A DNA stretch of 64,000 nucleotides, taken from assembly GCA_002496565.1 (NCBI GenBank), contig DAKJ01000018.1:712811-776810 (forward strand), in the 5' to 3' direction. Position numbers and translations under genes: made by a program. Position 1 is the stretch's first letter. Every line of letters begins with the position of its first letter. This DNA comes from Methanosarcina sp. UBA289 (GTDB taxonomy: Archaea; Halobacteriota; Methanosarcinia; Methanosarcinales; Methanosarcinaceae). The notes beneath the pieces were generated by a model, which ran no database searches, had not been told where the DNA came from, and worked only from the letters and a program-made list of their open reading frames with translations. Of the stretch, positions 44,395 through 52,937 are shown one piece after another.

Positions 44395-44466
44395 TAAAAC
44401 TCCAATAAGACTTAAAACTCCAATAAGACTTAAAATTTCAACATGACTTAGAATTCTAATAATCTA
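44395..44466 (+). repeat. Degenerate 18-base tandem repeat upstream of sepS
   Basis: Two perfect copies of TAAAACTCCAATAAGACT (44395-44412, 44413-44430) are followed by two decayed copies, TAAAATTTCAACATGACT (44431-44448) and TAGAATTCTAATAATCTA (44449-44466). Related TTTAGAATT words also lie further upstream (44357-44385). The array ends 16 bases before the sepS ATG, inside the presumed leader. The remainder of the 44133-44394 gap is AT-rich without a gene. Confidence 0.6.
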
Positions 44467-44482
44467 TTACAAGAGGATATGC

Positions 44483-46102
44483 ATGAAATTCGATCCAGAA
44501 AAAATAAAAAGAGACGCTAAAGAGAACTTCGACCTTGCTTGGAACGAAGGCAAAAAACTAGTCAGGACCCCTACCCTAAACGAACGTTATCCCAGGACCA
44601 CTCTGAAATATGGAAAAGCCCATCCCGTTTATGATACTATTCAAAAACTCAGAGAAGCCTATTTAAGAATGGGCTTTGAAGAGATGATGAACCCTCTAAT
44701 AGTGGATGATAAAGAGGTACACAAACAGTTTGGAAGCGAAGCTCTTGCAGTTCTGGATCGCTGTTTTTATCTTGCAGGCCTGCCAAGGCCGAACGTTGGA
44801 ATTTCCGATGAGCGTATTTCACAGGTAAAAGGGATTCTCGGGGATATAGGCGACGAAGGAATAGACAAGATCAGGCAGGTTCTCCATTCTTACAAAAAAG
44901 GAAAGATTGAAGGAGACGACCTTGTGCCCGAGATTTCAGCGTTACTTGGAGTTTCGGACGCTCTTGTTGCCGATATGCTCGATAAAGTTTTCCCGGAGTT
45001 TAAAGAGCTTGTGCCCCAAGCAAGCACAAAGACACTCCGCAGCCACATGACAAGCGGCTGGTTTATTTCTCTTGGTGCTCTCCTTGAAAGACAAGAGCCT
45101 CCTTTTCACTTTTTCTCTATAGACCGCTGCTTCAGGCGAGAACAGCAGGAAGATGCCTCAAGACTTATGACCTATTATTCAGCTTCCTGCGTAATTATGG
45201 ATGAAGATGTGACTGTGGACCACGGGAAAGCTGTTGCAGAAGGCCTTCTTTCCCAGTTCGGCTTTGAAAAATTCCTTTTCAGGCCAGATGAGAAACGCAG
45301 CAAATATTACATTCCTGACACGCAGACAGAGGTATTTGCTTTCCATCCGAAACTTGTGGGCTCGAACTCAAAGTACTCAGACGGCTGGATTGAGGTTGCA
45401 ACTTTTGGGATATATTCCCCAACAGCCCTTGCCCAATATGAGATTCCATACCCTGTCATGAACCTCGGGCTCGGAGTGGAAAGGCTCGCAATGATCCTTC
45501 ACGATGCTCCGGATGTCCGTTCTCTGACATACCCGCAGATTCCGCAATATACTGAATGGGAAATGTCAGATGGTGAACTTGCAAAACAGGTTTTCGTAGA
45601 TAAGGTACCTGAGACTCCTGAAGGACTTGAGATTGCAGCATCCATTGTTTCCCAGTGTGAGCTGCGTGGGGAAGAACCCAGCCCCTGTGAATTCCCTGCC
45701 TGGGAAGGAGAAATCTGCGGCCGAAAAGTAAAGGTCTCCGTAATCGAACCCGAAGAAAATACAAAGCTTTGCGGGCCTGCAGCTTTTAATGAGGTCGTAG
45801 CTTATCAGGGAGACATCATGGGAATTCCGAATACCAAGAAATGGCAAAAAGCGTTTGAAAACCATTCTGCAAGGGCAGGCATTCGCTTTATAGAAGCATT
45901 TGCAGCTCAGGCTGCCAGGGAAATTGAAGAAGCTGCTCTGTCAGGAGCAAATGAGCACATAGTTAGGGTAAGAATTGCCAAAGTTCCTTCGGAAATCAAC
46001 CTGAAAATCGGCCCTGTCGCTCAGCGTTATATCACAGGTAAAAAGAAAAAAATAGACATGAGAGGCCCTGTTTTCACATCCGTAAAAGCAGAATTTGTGT
46101 GA
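44483..46102 (+). CDS. sepS: O-phosphoserine--tRNA(Cys) ligase SepRS
   Basis: Charges tRNA-Cys with phosphoserine, which SepCysS then converts to cysteine; this is the indirect Cys route of methanogens. The 539-residue class II synthetase shows the family start FDPEKIKRDAKENFDLAW, the motif 2-like FSIDRCFRREQQEDASRL (about residues 210-227), the phosphoserine-pocket TSGWF and the motif 3-like MNLGLGVERLAMI. The length is typical. The SepCysS gene is not in the window. The next gene, a DUF169 protein, starts 27 bases after the stop. Confidence 0.97.
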   Translation: MKFDPEKIKRDAKENFDLAWNEGKKLVRTPTLNERYPRTTLKYGKAHPVYDTIQKLREAYLRMGFEEMMNPLIVDDKEVHKQFGSEALAVLDRCFYLAGLPRPNVGISDERISQVKGILGDIGDEGIDKIRQVLHSYKKGKIEGDDLVPEISALLGVSDALVADMLDKVFPEFKELVPQASTKTLRSHMTSGWFISLGALLERQEPPFHFFSIDRCFRREQQEDASRLMTYYSASCVIMDEDVTVDHGKAVAEGLLSQFGFEKFLFRPDEKRSKYYIPDTQTEVFAFHPKLVGSNSKYSDGWIEVATFGIYSPTALAQYEIPYPVMNLGLGVERLAMILHDAPDVRSLTYPQIPQYTEWEMSDGELAKQVFVDKVPETPEGLEIAASIVSQCELRGEEPSPCEFPAWEGEICGRKVKVSVIEPEENTKLCGPAAFNEVVAYQGDIMGIPNTKKWQKAFENHSARAGIRFIEAFAAQAAREIEEAALSGANEHIVRVRIAKVPSEINLKIGPVAQRYITGKKKKIDMRGPVFTSVKAEFV

Positions 46103-46129
46103 AGGCCAGAAAAAACAGGAGCAAACTAC

Positions 46130-46873
46130 ATGCACACAGACCAAAGCCCTTTTTCAAAGTATTCAGAACTCAGCCAGCTGATGGAAACCGGCGAGCCTGT
46201 CTGTGTAACCTTTGAAACAGGGCATGAAATCAGGTGCAAAGTAGGGCGAAAAGTCGGGTGCGAAATTGAAAAGGATATCGAGGAGAAAACTGAGAAGAGA
46301 GTAGCTGATACAGGAAACGAAAAATTTCCTGAAAAATCCTGTTTTCTTTTTTGCGAACTTGTACAGAAAGCCCGTATGGGAGAAGGATTCCTGATTTCGG
46401 GGCAAGGCTGCTCTCCGGGAGATTATGTGCTGGGCTTGTCAGAAGAAAGTCCTGCTGCATACTACCTGAACTCCAAAAGATATAAGGACGCACAAGCTGC
46501 GAAAAATGCAGCCTTATCGCTTCCAAGATTAAGAAAAAGATATTCCTTTATAAAAATCGAGCCCCTTTCCCTGAATAAAGGTATTTTTGATGTGCTGATC
46601 CTTTTCCTGAAGCCCGAAAAAGCTATGCGCATTGTTCAGACCAGTGCCTATTCCGAAGGAAAAAGGGCAGTACTGGATACAATCGGTGCAGCTTCAATCT
46701 GCGGTGACTGTACAGTACTTGCATACAGGCAGGGTATGGGCCTATCTTTCGGGTGCAAGGGATCAAGGAAACACAGTGGATATGCAGACTTTGAAGTTCC
46801 TCTTGGGCTTTCTTTTGAAAAAACGGCTGAAATAGAAGAAATTCTCTCAAAACTTCCGGAAACAAGGGAGTAA
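46130..46873 (+). CDS. DUF169 domain protein
   Basis: A 247-residue soluble protein. Residues about 60-240 show the DUF169 pattern: FCELVQKARMGEGFLISGQGC, CSPGDYVLGL, YNS-like region LNSKRYKD, DVLILFLKPEKAMRIVQ and ICGDCTVLAYRQGMGLSFGCKGSRKHSGYAD, with several conserved Cys that may bind a cluster or metal. Function is unknown in archaea. It immediately follows sepS and may be transcribed with it, hinting at a role near cysteine or sulfur metabolism, but this is only positional. Confidence 0.78.
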   Translation: MHTDQSPFSKYSELSQLMETGEPVCVTFETGHEIRCKVGRKVGCEIEKDIEEKTEKRVADTGNEKFPEKSCFLFCELVQKARMGEGFLISGQGCSPGDYVLGLSEESPAAYYLNSKRYKDAQAAKNAALSLPRLRKRYSFIKIEPLSLNKGIFDVLILFLKPEKAMRIVQTSAYSEGKRAVLDTIGAASICGDCTVLAYRQGMGLSFGCKGSRKHSGYADFEVPLGLSFEKTAEIEEILSKLPETRE

Positions 46874-47159
46874 AAAACTAATTCAAGTATTTCTGGGTTC
46901 CAAGAGGAAATGAAGAATTATTGAAACTATAAACGCTTCTGTATACTCGAGAATCTTCCAGAAATAAGGAAAATAGTAAGTAACCCGTTTGGAAATAGTA
47001 AGTAATCTATTCTTTTAACTCATTTTTATAACCCAATTTTTTTGAAAAATCTGCCACCGAAAGCATGGCACTTTTTGTTGAAAAACTGTATGAAACCTAT
47101 TCGGCAGGTCGACATTAAGTACAGTAAAATATCTTTTCCAGACTTGGTGGTAATAAATT
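46874..47159. other. Gap with a short direct repeat
   Basis: Between two convergent genes. GGAAAATAGTAAGTAA (46968-46983) and GGAAATAGTAAGTAA (46990-47004) form an almost perfect direct repeat 22 bases apart. No gene was seen. Confidence 0.35.
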
Positions 47160-48182
47160 TCATTCCATTACAGCCGGGATAATACATTCTTTAATCAATT
47201 TCCACCTGTCAAGAGGATTAATAATGAATTCTGATGCAATTGCTACGATCAGGTCTTTTTCTGGGATACAACAAATGACATTACCACCATCGCCCAGTGC
47301 TAAGTATGCAAAAACTCCATCCTCTTCGCGTAACCACCATAAATAACCGTAATTATTGGGGTTCGTTGCTGTTGATTCGTCAATCCATGTCCTTGGAATA
47401 ATCTGATTACTATCCCAAATGCCACGGTTCAGATATAAAAAACCAAAACGTGCCATATCACGGGGATTTAGCGTAAGTCCCCATCCTCCTGTAGAGTTAC
47501 CGTTTGGATCTTTAACCCATCCTTTCACATTTTTCCCGAATAAATCCTCAAACCCAAATGATTTCATTTCATGATCCGGGATTTCTTTCATGCCAATGGG
47601 TCTAAATAAGCGTTCGTTGGCAAATTCACGGGCACTTTTTCCTGTGCTACGAGTGATGATGGTTGAAAGCAGGTGCGCTCCCGAGGTGGAGTACTTGAAA
47701 GTTCCAATACTTCCTTTTTGGCCCAGCATATCCAGAATATACTTTACCCAGTCAGATTGCATACACATCTTGTCCAGCGGTTCGTGCCAGTCCTCAAATG
47801 GATAGGGAGCCGTCATAGTGAGAAGATGGCGTATGGTGATTTCTCGTTTCTGCCTATCAGCAGCATTGGGAACATATTCGGGGAAAAAATCAAGCACTTT
47901 CTGATCTACATTTTTAATATATTTTGCATCTATGGCAATACCAATGAGGGCAGATATTATGCTTTTCGTTACAGATGCCACATGGTGTGTATCATCCTGG
48001 CCATAGCCATTATAGTATCTTTCATAAGTGATATATCCATTTCTCACAACAACAATACCGTTTATATTACTGTACTCGGATTTTATCATAAGTTCAAGCT
48101 CTGAAAGCTTTTCTGAATCCATTCTCAAGGTTGCTGAGTCTATGGCTTGCCATTCTGTAGTTGGCCAGTAGTTTCTTTGCAT
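47160..48182 (-). CDS. Serine beta-lactamase-like hydrolase (class C / PBP4* family)
   Basis: A 340-residue serine hydrolase. The catalytic SxxK is in VASVTKSI (about residues 88-95), the second motif Tyr is near FKYSTSGAHL, and a C-terminal FAYLALGDGGNVI carries the third, G-rich motif region. Proteins of this group are esterases or D-amino peptidases rather than true beta-lactamases. No signal peptide is visible, so it is probably cytoplasmic. Isolated; codon use looks ordinary. It lies next to a transposase remnant, and transfer from bacteria is plausible. Confidence 0.85.
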   Translation of the reverse strand: MQRNYWPTTEWQAIDSATLRMDSEKLSELELMIKSEYSNINGIVVVRNGYITYERYYNGYGQDDTHHVASVTKSIISALIGIAIDAKYIKNVDQKVLDFFPEYVPNAADRQKREITIRHLLTMTAPYPFEDWHEPLDKMCMQSDWVKYILDMLGQKGSIGTFKYSTSGAHLLSTIITRSTGKSAREFANERLFRPIGMKEIPDHEMKSFGFEDLFGKNVKGWVKDPNGNSTGGWGLTLNPRDMARFGFLYLNRGIWDSNQIIPRTWIDESTATNPNNYGYLWWLREEDGVFAYLALGDGGNVICCIPEKDLIVAIASEFIINPLDRWKLIKECIIPAVME

Positions 48183-48321
48183 TATAGATACCTCCTAAAA
48201 GACATTTTATGGTCTTTTTTCTTGACTCTCATTTAAGCGTTCTAATACCTTTTTATCACTAGAAAAGACAGCAATAATCGTTTTTATCGAAAATAAAGTC
48301 AAAAAAACAGTAATATCTTAC

Positions 48322-48519
48322 CTAAAGCATCGTATAGCAGTGTAAATTCTCCGTATTGCATACCTTTTTGCTAATTTTCTTCTTAAACCAATTAAGATCA
48401 AGATCTATGACCGTACTATCGATTATGATTTGGCTTAAATCTCCTTTCCGACAAAAACAAACATCATTAAGTAATCCAGCAACGAAATCGATAAACTGCT
48501 CCAGATCAAAACTGCTCAT
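48322..48519 (-). pseudogene. Transposase remnant
   Basis: A 65-residue piece: MSSFDLEQFIDFVAGLLNDV, then SQIIIDSTVIDLDLNWFKKKISKK. This is typical of the DDE transposases abundant in Methanosarcina (the first catalytic Asp lies in IIDST); the frame then leaves the homology at VCNTEN and stops. Both ends of the full gene are missing, so it is a dead fragment. The exact insertion-sequence family was not settled. Confidence 0.6.
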
Positions 48520-49158
48520 AATGTTATAGACTTCATCTTCAGAGCGAAATCAAAAACATCTGATATCTCGAAAATAATTTTCGTTTGAAATCTTCACTCA
48601 ATGGAATAAGCGAAGGTTTCACAAGTATTTACCAAAGAAGAAGTATAAATATCCCTAGATAAATTTTACGGTTTTAAATTGAGTTAAATAAATTTTTAAA
48701 TAAAAATTACACATATTTTTTGGATATGAAACTCAATATAGGGTATTTTGCAGAATAAAGCACCAATTTGTTTTTAATTTCAAATTATTTTAGTTCCCGG
48801 AAATGTTTTTTATTTTGTTTGGCGAACATTAAGGAAAACTGCAGTTTTTGTCGTAGCCTTTTTCAGCCTGTAGAATTACTCATAGATCGAAAGAAACAGG
48901 TGCTTAAATCGTAGACAAGTTGAGTGTCTACGTTTTTGAAACGGTATAATCAATTCTCACCAAATGTCACTACAGACATAAATTACTTTAATCTGCTCCA
49001 AAAACGCTATCAAGAAAAAGTATTGATTTTTGAAAAAATACTGCGGATTGTGGGATCTAGAATCACCAGCGGGATGAATTTATATAGAAGTACAAACATG
49101 TAAAATGCGATTTTAATTGCAGAGATATTTCAAACTCATACTAATGGAGGATTAAATC
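48520..49158 (+). promoter_or_regulatory. Gap before the thermosome gene, with an orphan terminator-like hairpin and a TATA box
   Basis: No gene was seen in 640 bases. A perfect stem CGTAGACA / TGTCTACG (48910-48917, 48925-48932) with a seven-base loop and a following TTTTTG looks like a rho-independent terminator, but no plus-strand gene lies upstream. The TATA-like TTTATATA at about 49079-49086 is well placed for the thermosome gene (leader of about 45 bases). Confidence 0.45.
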
Positions 49159-50805
49159 ATGGCAGGACAGCCAATATTCATTTTAAAAGAAGGAAGTAAG
49201 CGAACCAGAGGCAGAGATGCCCAGAGTAACAATATCATGGCTGCAAAGGCAGTAGCCGAAGCCGTAAGAACAACCCTTGGTCCCAAGGGCATGGACAAAA
49301 TGCTCGTGGACTCCATGGGTGATGTAGTTATTACAAACGATGGAGCAACCATCCTTAAAGAAATGGACATCGAACACCCTGCAGCAAAGATGGTAGTGGA
49401 AGTAGCCAAGACCCAGGATGAGGAAGTCGGAGACGGCACTACCAGTGCAGCTGTGGTTGCAGGCCAGCTATTAAGTAAAGCTGAGGATTTAATCGAGCAG
49501 GAAATCCACCCGACAATTATCGCATCAGGGTACAGGCTTGCAGCCGATAAAGCCGTAGAAGTCCTGAACTCTCTTGCAATGACAGTAGAACTGTCCAACC
49601 GTGACCTGCTGGTCAGCATTGCTGAAACTGCAATGACTGGAAAGGGTGCTGAGTCCTCCAAAAAGCTCCTCTCAGAGATTGCCGTAGATGCTGTATCAAG
49701 CGTTGTAGACACAAACGGAAAGAATACTGTTGACAGAGACAACATCAATGTTGTTAAGAAGGTAGGCGGGAAAGTAGAGGATTCCGAGCTTATCCGGGGC
49801 ATGATCATTGATAAGGAAAGAATCCACCCCAACATGCCTGAAAAAGTTAAGGATGCAAAAATCATTCTTCTCAACAGCGCAATCGAACTCAAGGATACCG
49901 AAGTAGATGCGGAAATCTCCATAACCTCTCCTGACCAGCTCCAGTCCTTCCTTGACCAGGAAGAGCAGATGCTCAAGAAGATTGTCCAGAAGGTTATCAG
50001 CAGCGGAGCAAATGCTGTCTTCTGCCAGAAGGGAATTGAAGATCTTGCTCAACACTACCTTGCAAAAGCAGGTATCTTTGCTGTGCGCAGAGTTAAAAAG
50101 AGCGACATGGAAAAGCTTGCAAGAGCAACCGGCGGCAAACTCATCACCAACATGGACGAAATCACTCCCGAAGACCTAGGATATGCAGGCCTCGTGGAAG
50201 AGAAGAAGGTTGGTGGCGACAGCATGACTTTTGTCACAGGCTGCGACAACCCCAAGGCTGTAACAATCCTGCTACGCGGCGGCACAGAGCATGTTGTTGA
50301 TAGTATTGACAGTGCTCTTGAAGATGCCCTGCGTGTGGTTGGAGTTGCAATCGAGGATGAAAAGCTCGTTGCAGGCGGCGGTTCCCCTGAAGTTGAGGTT
50401 GCACTCAGGCTACAGGAATACGCAGCAACCCTCGAAGGCAGAGAACAGCTTGCAGTTAAAGCCTATGCCGAAGCTCTTGAAATCATTCCGAGAACTCTTG
50501 CAGAAAACGCAGGTCTCGACCCAATCGATATGCTCATGGAGCTACGTTCCCAGCACGAGAAAGGCGTAAAGACCGCAGGGCTTAATGTGTTCGAAGGCAA
50601 GGTTGTTGACATGTGGGAAGACTTTGTAGTTGAACCTCTCAGAGTCAAGACCCAGGTTATCAATGCAGCTACCGAGTCTGCAGTTATGATTCTCAGGATC
50701 GATGATATCATAGCTTCTACCCGTGCAGCCCCAGGCCCAGAAGAAATGGGTGGAATGCCCCCAGGAATGGGTGGAATGCCGGGCGGAATGCCTCCAATGA
50801 TGTAA
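49159..50805 (+). CDS. thsA: Thermosome (group II chaperonin) subunit
   Basis: The cytoplasmic chaperonin that refolds proteins in an ATP-driven double ring. The 548-residue subunit has the equatorial-domain motif VGDGTTSAAV (about residues 91-100), DGATILKEMDIEHPAAK before it, and the hinge/apical region expected of CCT/thermosome proteins; it ends in a GGMPPGMGGMPGGM tail typical of Methanosarcina thermosome chains. GGAGG sits before the ATG. Methanosarcina carries several paralogues; which one this is cannot be told. Confidence 0.95.
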   Translation: MAGQPIFILKEGSKRTRGRDAQSNNIMAAKAVAEAVRTTLGPKGMDKMLVDSMGDVVITNDGATILKEMDIEHPAAKMVVEVAKTQDEEVGDGTTSAAVVAGQLLSKAEDLIEQEIHPTIIASGYRLAADKAVEVLNSLAMTVELSNRDLLVSIAETAMTGKGAESSKKLLSEIAVDAVSSVVDTNGKNTVDRDNINVVKKVGGKVEDSELIRGMIIDKERIHPNMPEKVKDAKIILLNSAIELKDTEVDAEISITSPDQLQSFLDQEEQMLKKIVQKVISSGANAVFCQKGIEDLAQHYLAKAGIFAVRRVKKSDMEKLARATGGKLITNMDEITPEDLGYAGLVEEKKVGGDSMTFVTGCDNPKAVTILLRGGTEHVVDSIDSALEDALRVVGVAIEDEKLVAGGGSPEVEVALRLQEYAATLEGREQLAVKAYAEALEIIPRTLAENAGLDPIDMLMELRSQHEKGVKTAGLNVFEGKVVDMWEDFVVEPLRVKTQVINAATESAVMILRIDDIIASTRAAPGPEEMGGMPPGMGGMPGGMPPMM

Positions 50806-50843
50806 TCCCAAAAAGAAGTTAAAGATTAATTCGACTAATCAGG

Positions 50844-50872
50844 AAAAGGCACAGCTTTTAAACTGTGCTTTT
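50844..50872 (+). terminator. Thermosome terminator
   Basis: GCACAG (50849-50854) pairs with CTGTGC (50863-50868); outer AAAA pairs with TTTT past a one-base bulge, and T-rich sequence follows. It lies 39 bases after the stop codon. Confidence 0.6.
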
Positions 50873-50926
50873 AGCTTTTTGTCCTTGAGAAATCAAACCT
50901 GAGAAACTTTTTCTGACTTAGCCCCA

Positions 50927-51031
50927 AAATCTATTTGAATTTCCTAAATCTATTTTATTTGCATTCGGTTAGCGAACTTAAGCATCTTGTCCCTTAACCG
51001 AATACAAATGAAATCTATTTGAGTTTTCTAA
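50927..51031 (+). repeat. Inverted repeat flanked by 21-base direct repeats
   Basis: AAATCTATTTGAATTTCCTAA (50927-50947) recurs with two changes at 51011-51031. Between them, ATTTGCATTCGGTTA (50957-50971) and TAACCGAATACAAAT (50995-51009) form a 15-base stem with one mismatch and a 23-base loop. The layout, direct repeats outside inverted repeats, is that of a miniature mobile element or a duplicated protein-binding site. Confidence 0.5.
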
Positions 51032-51196
51032 CCAACTTGTATTTCCTAAACCTAGCGTCTCGATTTACTATTTTCCCTCCAGCTACTCCAGATAGGAACC
51101 CAACAGAATATTGTTGGAAAACGATAAAAGAGAAGATTTAACGTCAATAAAATCATTCAAAAATATTAAAGTATTAAAGGAAGAACTGAAGGAATT

Positions 51197-51427
51197 TTGG
51201 GAGAAGCAAAAGTTTACACACAAAATGTCGCATTATTTAAAATGGTGACTATAGGTTACGCTATGTTTACAGACTATACGCTTCCTGTTTCGTTCTTTAT
51301 ATTATTGATGTTGAGTTGGTTTATGATACTTCATTCAATTGGTATGGTATTTGAGCAATACTCGTGGGGAGTACCATATACATTCTTTAGTATTATTGCA
51401 TGGGTTTCGCTATTCGTACTTATATAG
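51197..51427 (+). CDS. Possible small membrane protein (76 aa)
   Basis: From a TTG at 51197 (or ATG at 51242) the frame encodes a mostly hydrophobic product with two helices (about residues 28-49 and 56-75) and few charges: FILLMLSWFMILHSIGMVF, YSWGVPYTFFSIIAWVSL. Upstream GAAGGAA could serve as a ribosome site. No family recognised; it may be a real small protein or a chance frame in AT-rich DNA. Confidence 0.35.
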   Translation: MGEAKVYTQNVALFKMVTIGYAMFTDYTLPVSFFILLMLSWFMILHSIGMVFEQYSWGVPYTFFSIIAWVSLFVLI

Positions 51428-51912
51428 GGCCCTCCAAAATCAGTGTGTAAACTAAGGATTCAGAATGCTTATTTTAGGTAATAGATATATAACCAGAGTT
51501 CCCCCAATAAAAGTGCATTCTTAAAATCCAATTTAGAGGAAAATAAACCCGATTAAACTCTAAAAATAATAGATGGAGAGGATTAGAGCTTTATTTTTTG
51601 ACAAATCATATTTTTTGAAATTGTGGCAATAGACTCCGTTTTCCGTTTTACAAAATTAAATGTTGAAAATAAGGGCTAAGAAAACCTTAAAATGGAAGTT
51701 AAGGATATTTAATTTCTTTAATGGGAAATAAACTTTTTATCATCTGTAATTTTATTGAGGGAGCACTAACGCCACATACAATTCACGAGATAAGGCTTAT
51801 TAACCCTTGAAAAACGAATCATTTTTTTGAGGACCCTATACTTATAGAGGGAGATTGCTGAATTCCCTATTCCGATTTTTTTCGAGCTCTTTCAAAGCCC
51901 CCATATTCGTAT
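51428..51912. other. Gap downstream of cheR
   Basis: A 485-base AT-rich stretch between a small plus-strand frame and the 3' end of cheR. No gene, strong repeat or clear terminator was seen. Confidence 0.4.
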
Positions 51913-52878
51913 TCACTTAAATCCCTTAGGTTCTTGATCTTTTCCATAATTATCCCTTGAGCTTTCTTTTATGTACAGACGCTCTCTTGTATTGTAAGGT
52001 CTGAAAAGATTTGATGCAGCCCCAAGAACTGTTTCGGACTTTCCTATTATAAAATATCCTCGTTTTTCGAGGGCTTTGTAGAAATTAAGCTGTAATTGTT
52101 CCTGAATATTCTTTTTAAAATATATCATTACGTTTCGACAGACAATAAGATCAAAAAACTCGATTTTCGAGCTCGAAATCAGGTCCTGATGTTTAAATTG
52201 AGCTATGCTCTTCAACTCATCTATTACTTGATATTTATCTTCCTGTTTCAAGAAATAACGCTCTTTTGTACCTGGGTCAAGATTTTTAAGTGAATTTTCA
52301 CTGTAAATGCCTTTTCTGGCTTTTTCCAGACTTTGAGCATCAATATCCGTACCTATAATTCTTATTCTATACTTATTAAAATCGGTTTTCAGGGCCCTAT
52401 GGAGAAGAATAGCAAAGGAATAGGCCTCTTCTCCTGCTGCACAACCCGCACTCCATATGCGAATTGATCGGATTAATGATCCTGATCTGTATTTAACAAT
52501 GGAAGGAATGACTTCTTTTTCAATTGTCCTGAAGGTTTCGGGATTTCGGAAAAATTCACTGACATTTACGGTAAGGTTGTCAATAAGAAATTCATATTCC
52601 TGCGGGTCTTTCTTCAGAAGTTTTAAGTATGCTCCATAACTCTCGGAATTAGTAGCTCGAACGCGTATGTTAATTCTACGCTTGAAATGGGCTTCTTTAT
52701 AATGTTCACAGTTAAAGCCAGTGTTTCCACTAATAACTTTCTTTAACAGCTCGAAGTCCGGATCTTCCTCCAGATTTCGACCTTTTTTTGCTTCTTTATC
52801 TATATATTTATTTATTTTTCTATTTGCCTCTTTATTTTTTCCATTATCGCTTGCTTTTCTAACTGGATCGTTACCCAT
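51913..52878 (-). CDS. cheR: Chemotaxis protein-glutamate O-methyltransferase CheR
   Basis: Methylates glutamates of the receptors with S-adenosylmethionine. The 321-residue protein has a charged N-terminal extension (about 40 residues), the helical receptor-reading domain, and the SAM-binding motif IRIWSAGCAAGEEAYS, followed by LIVCRNVMIYF. Last gene of the minus-strand set cheY-cheA-cheR, 59 bases after cheA. A CheB methylesterase partner is not present in the cluster. Confidence 0.94.
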   Translation of the reverse strand: MGNDPVRKASDNGKNKEANRKINKYIDKEAKKGRNLEEDPDFELLKKVISGNTGFNCEHYKEAHFKRRINIRVRATNSESYGAYLKLLKKDPQEYEFLIDNLTVNVSEFFRNPETFRTIEKEVIPSIVKYRSGSLIRSIRIWSAGCAAGEEAYSFAILLHRALKTDFNKYRIRIIGTDIDAQSLEKARKGIYSENSLKNLDPGTKERYFLKQEDKYQVIDELKSIAQFKHQDLISSSKIEFFDLIVCRNVMIYFKKNIQEQLQLNFYKALEKRGYFIIGKSETVLGAASNLFRPYNTRERLYIKESSRDNYGKDQEPKGFK

Positions 52879-52937
52879 TTCTTCACCGCAAGCACTTTAT
52901 TAAGGATTTTTACCACCATTAAAGCTTTTTAAGTATT

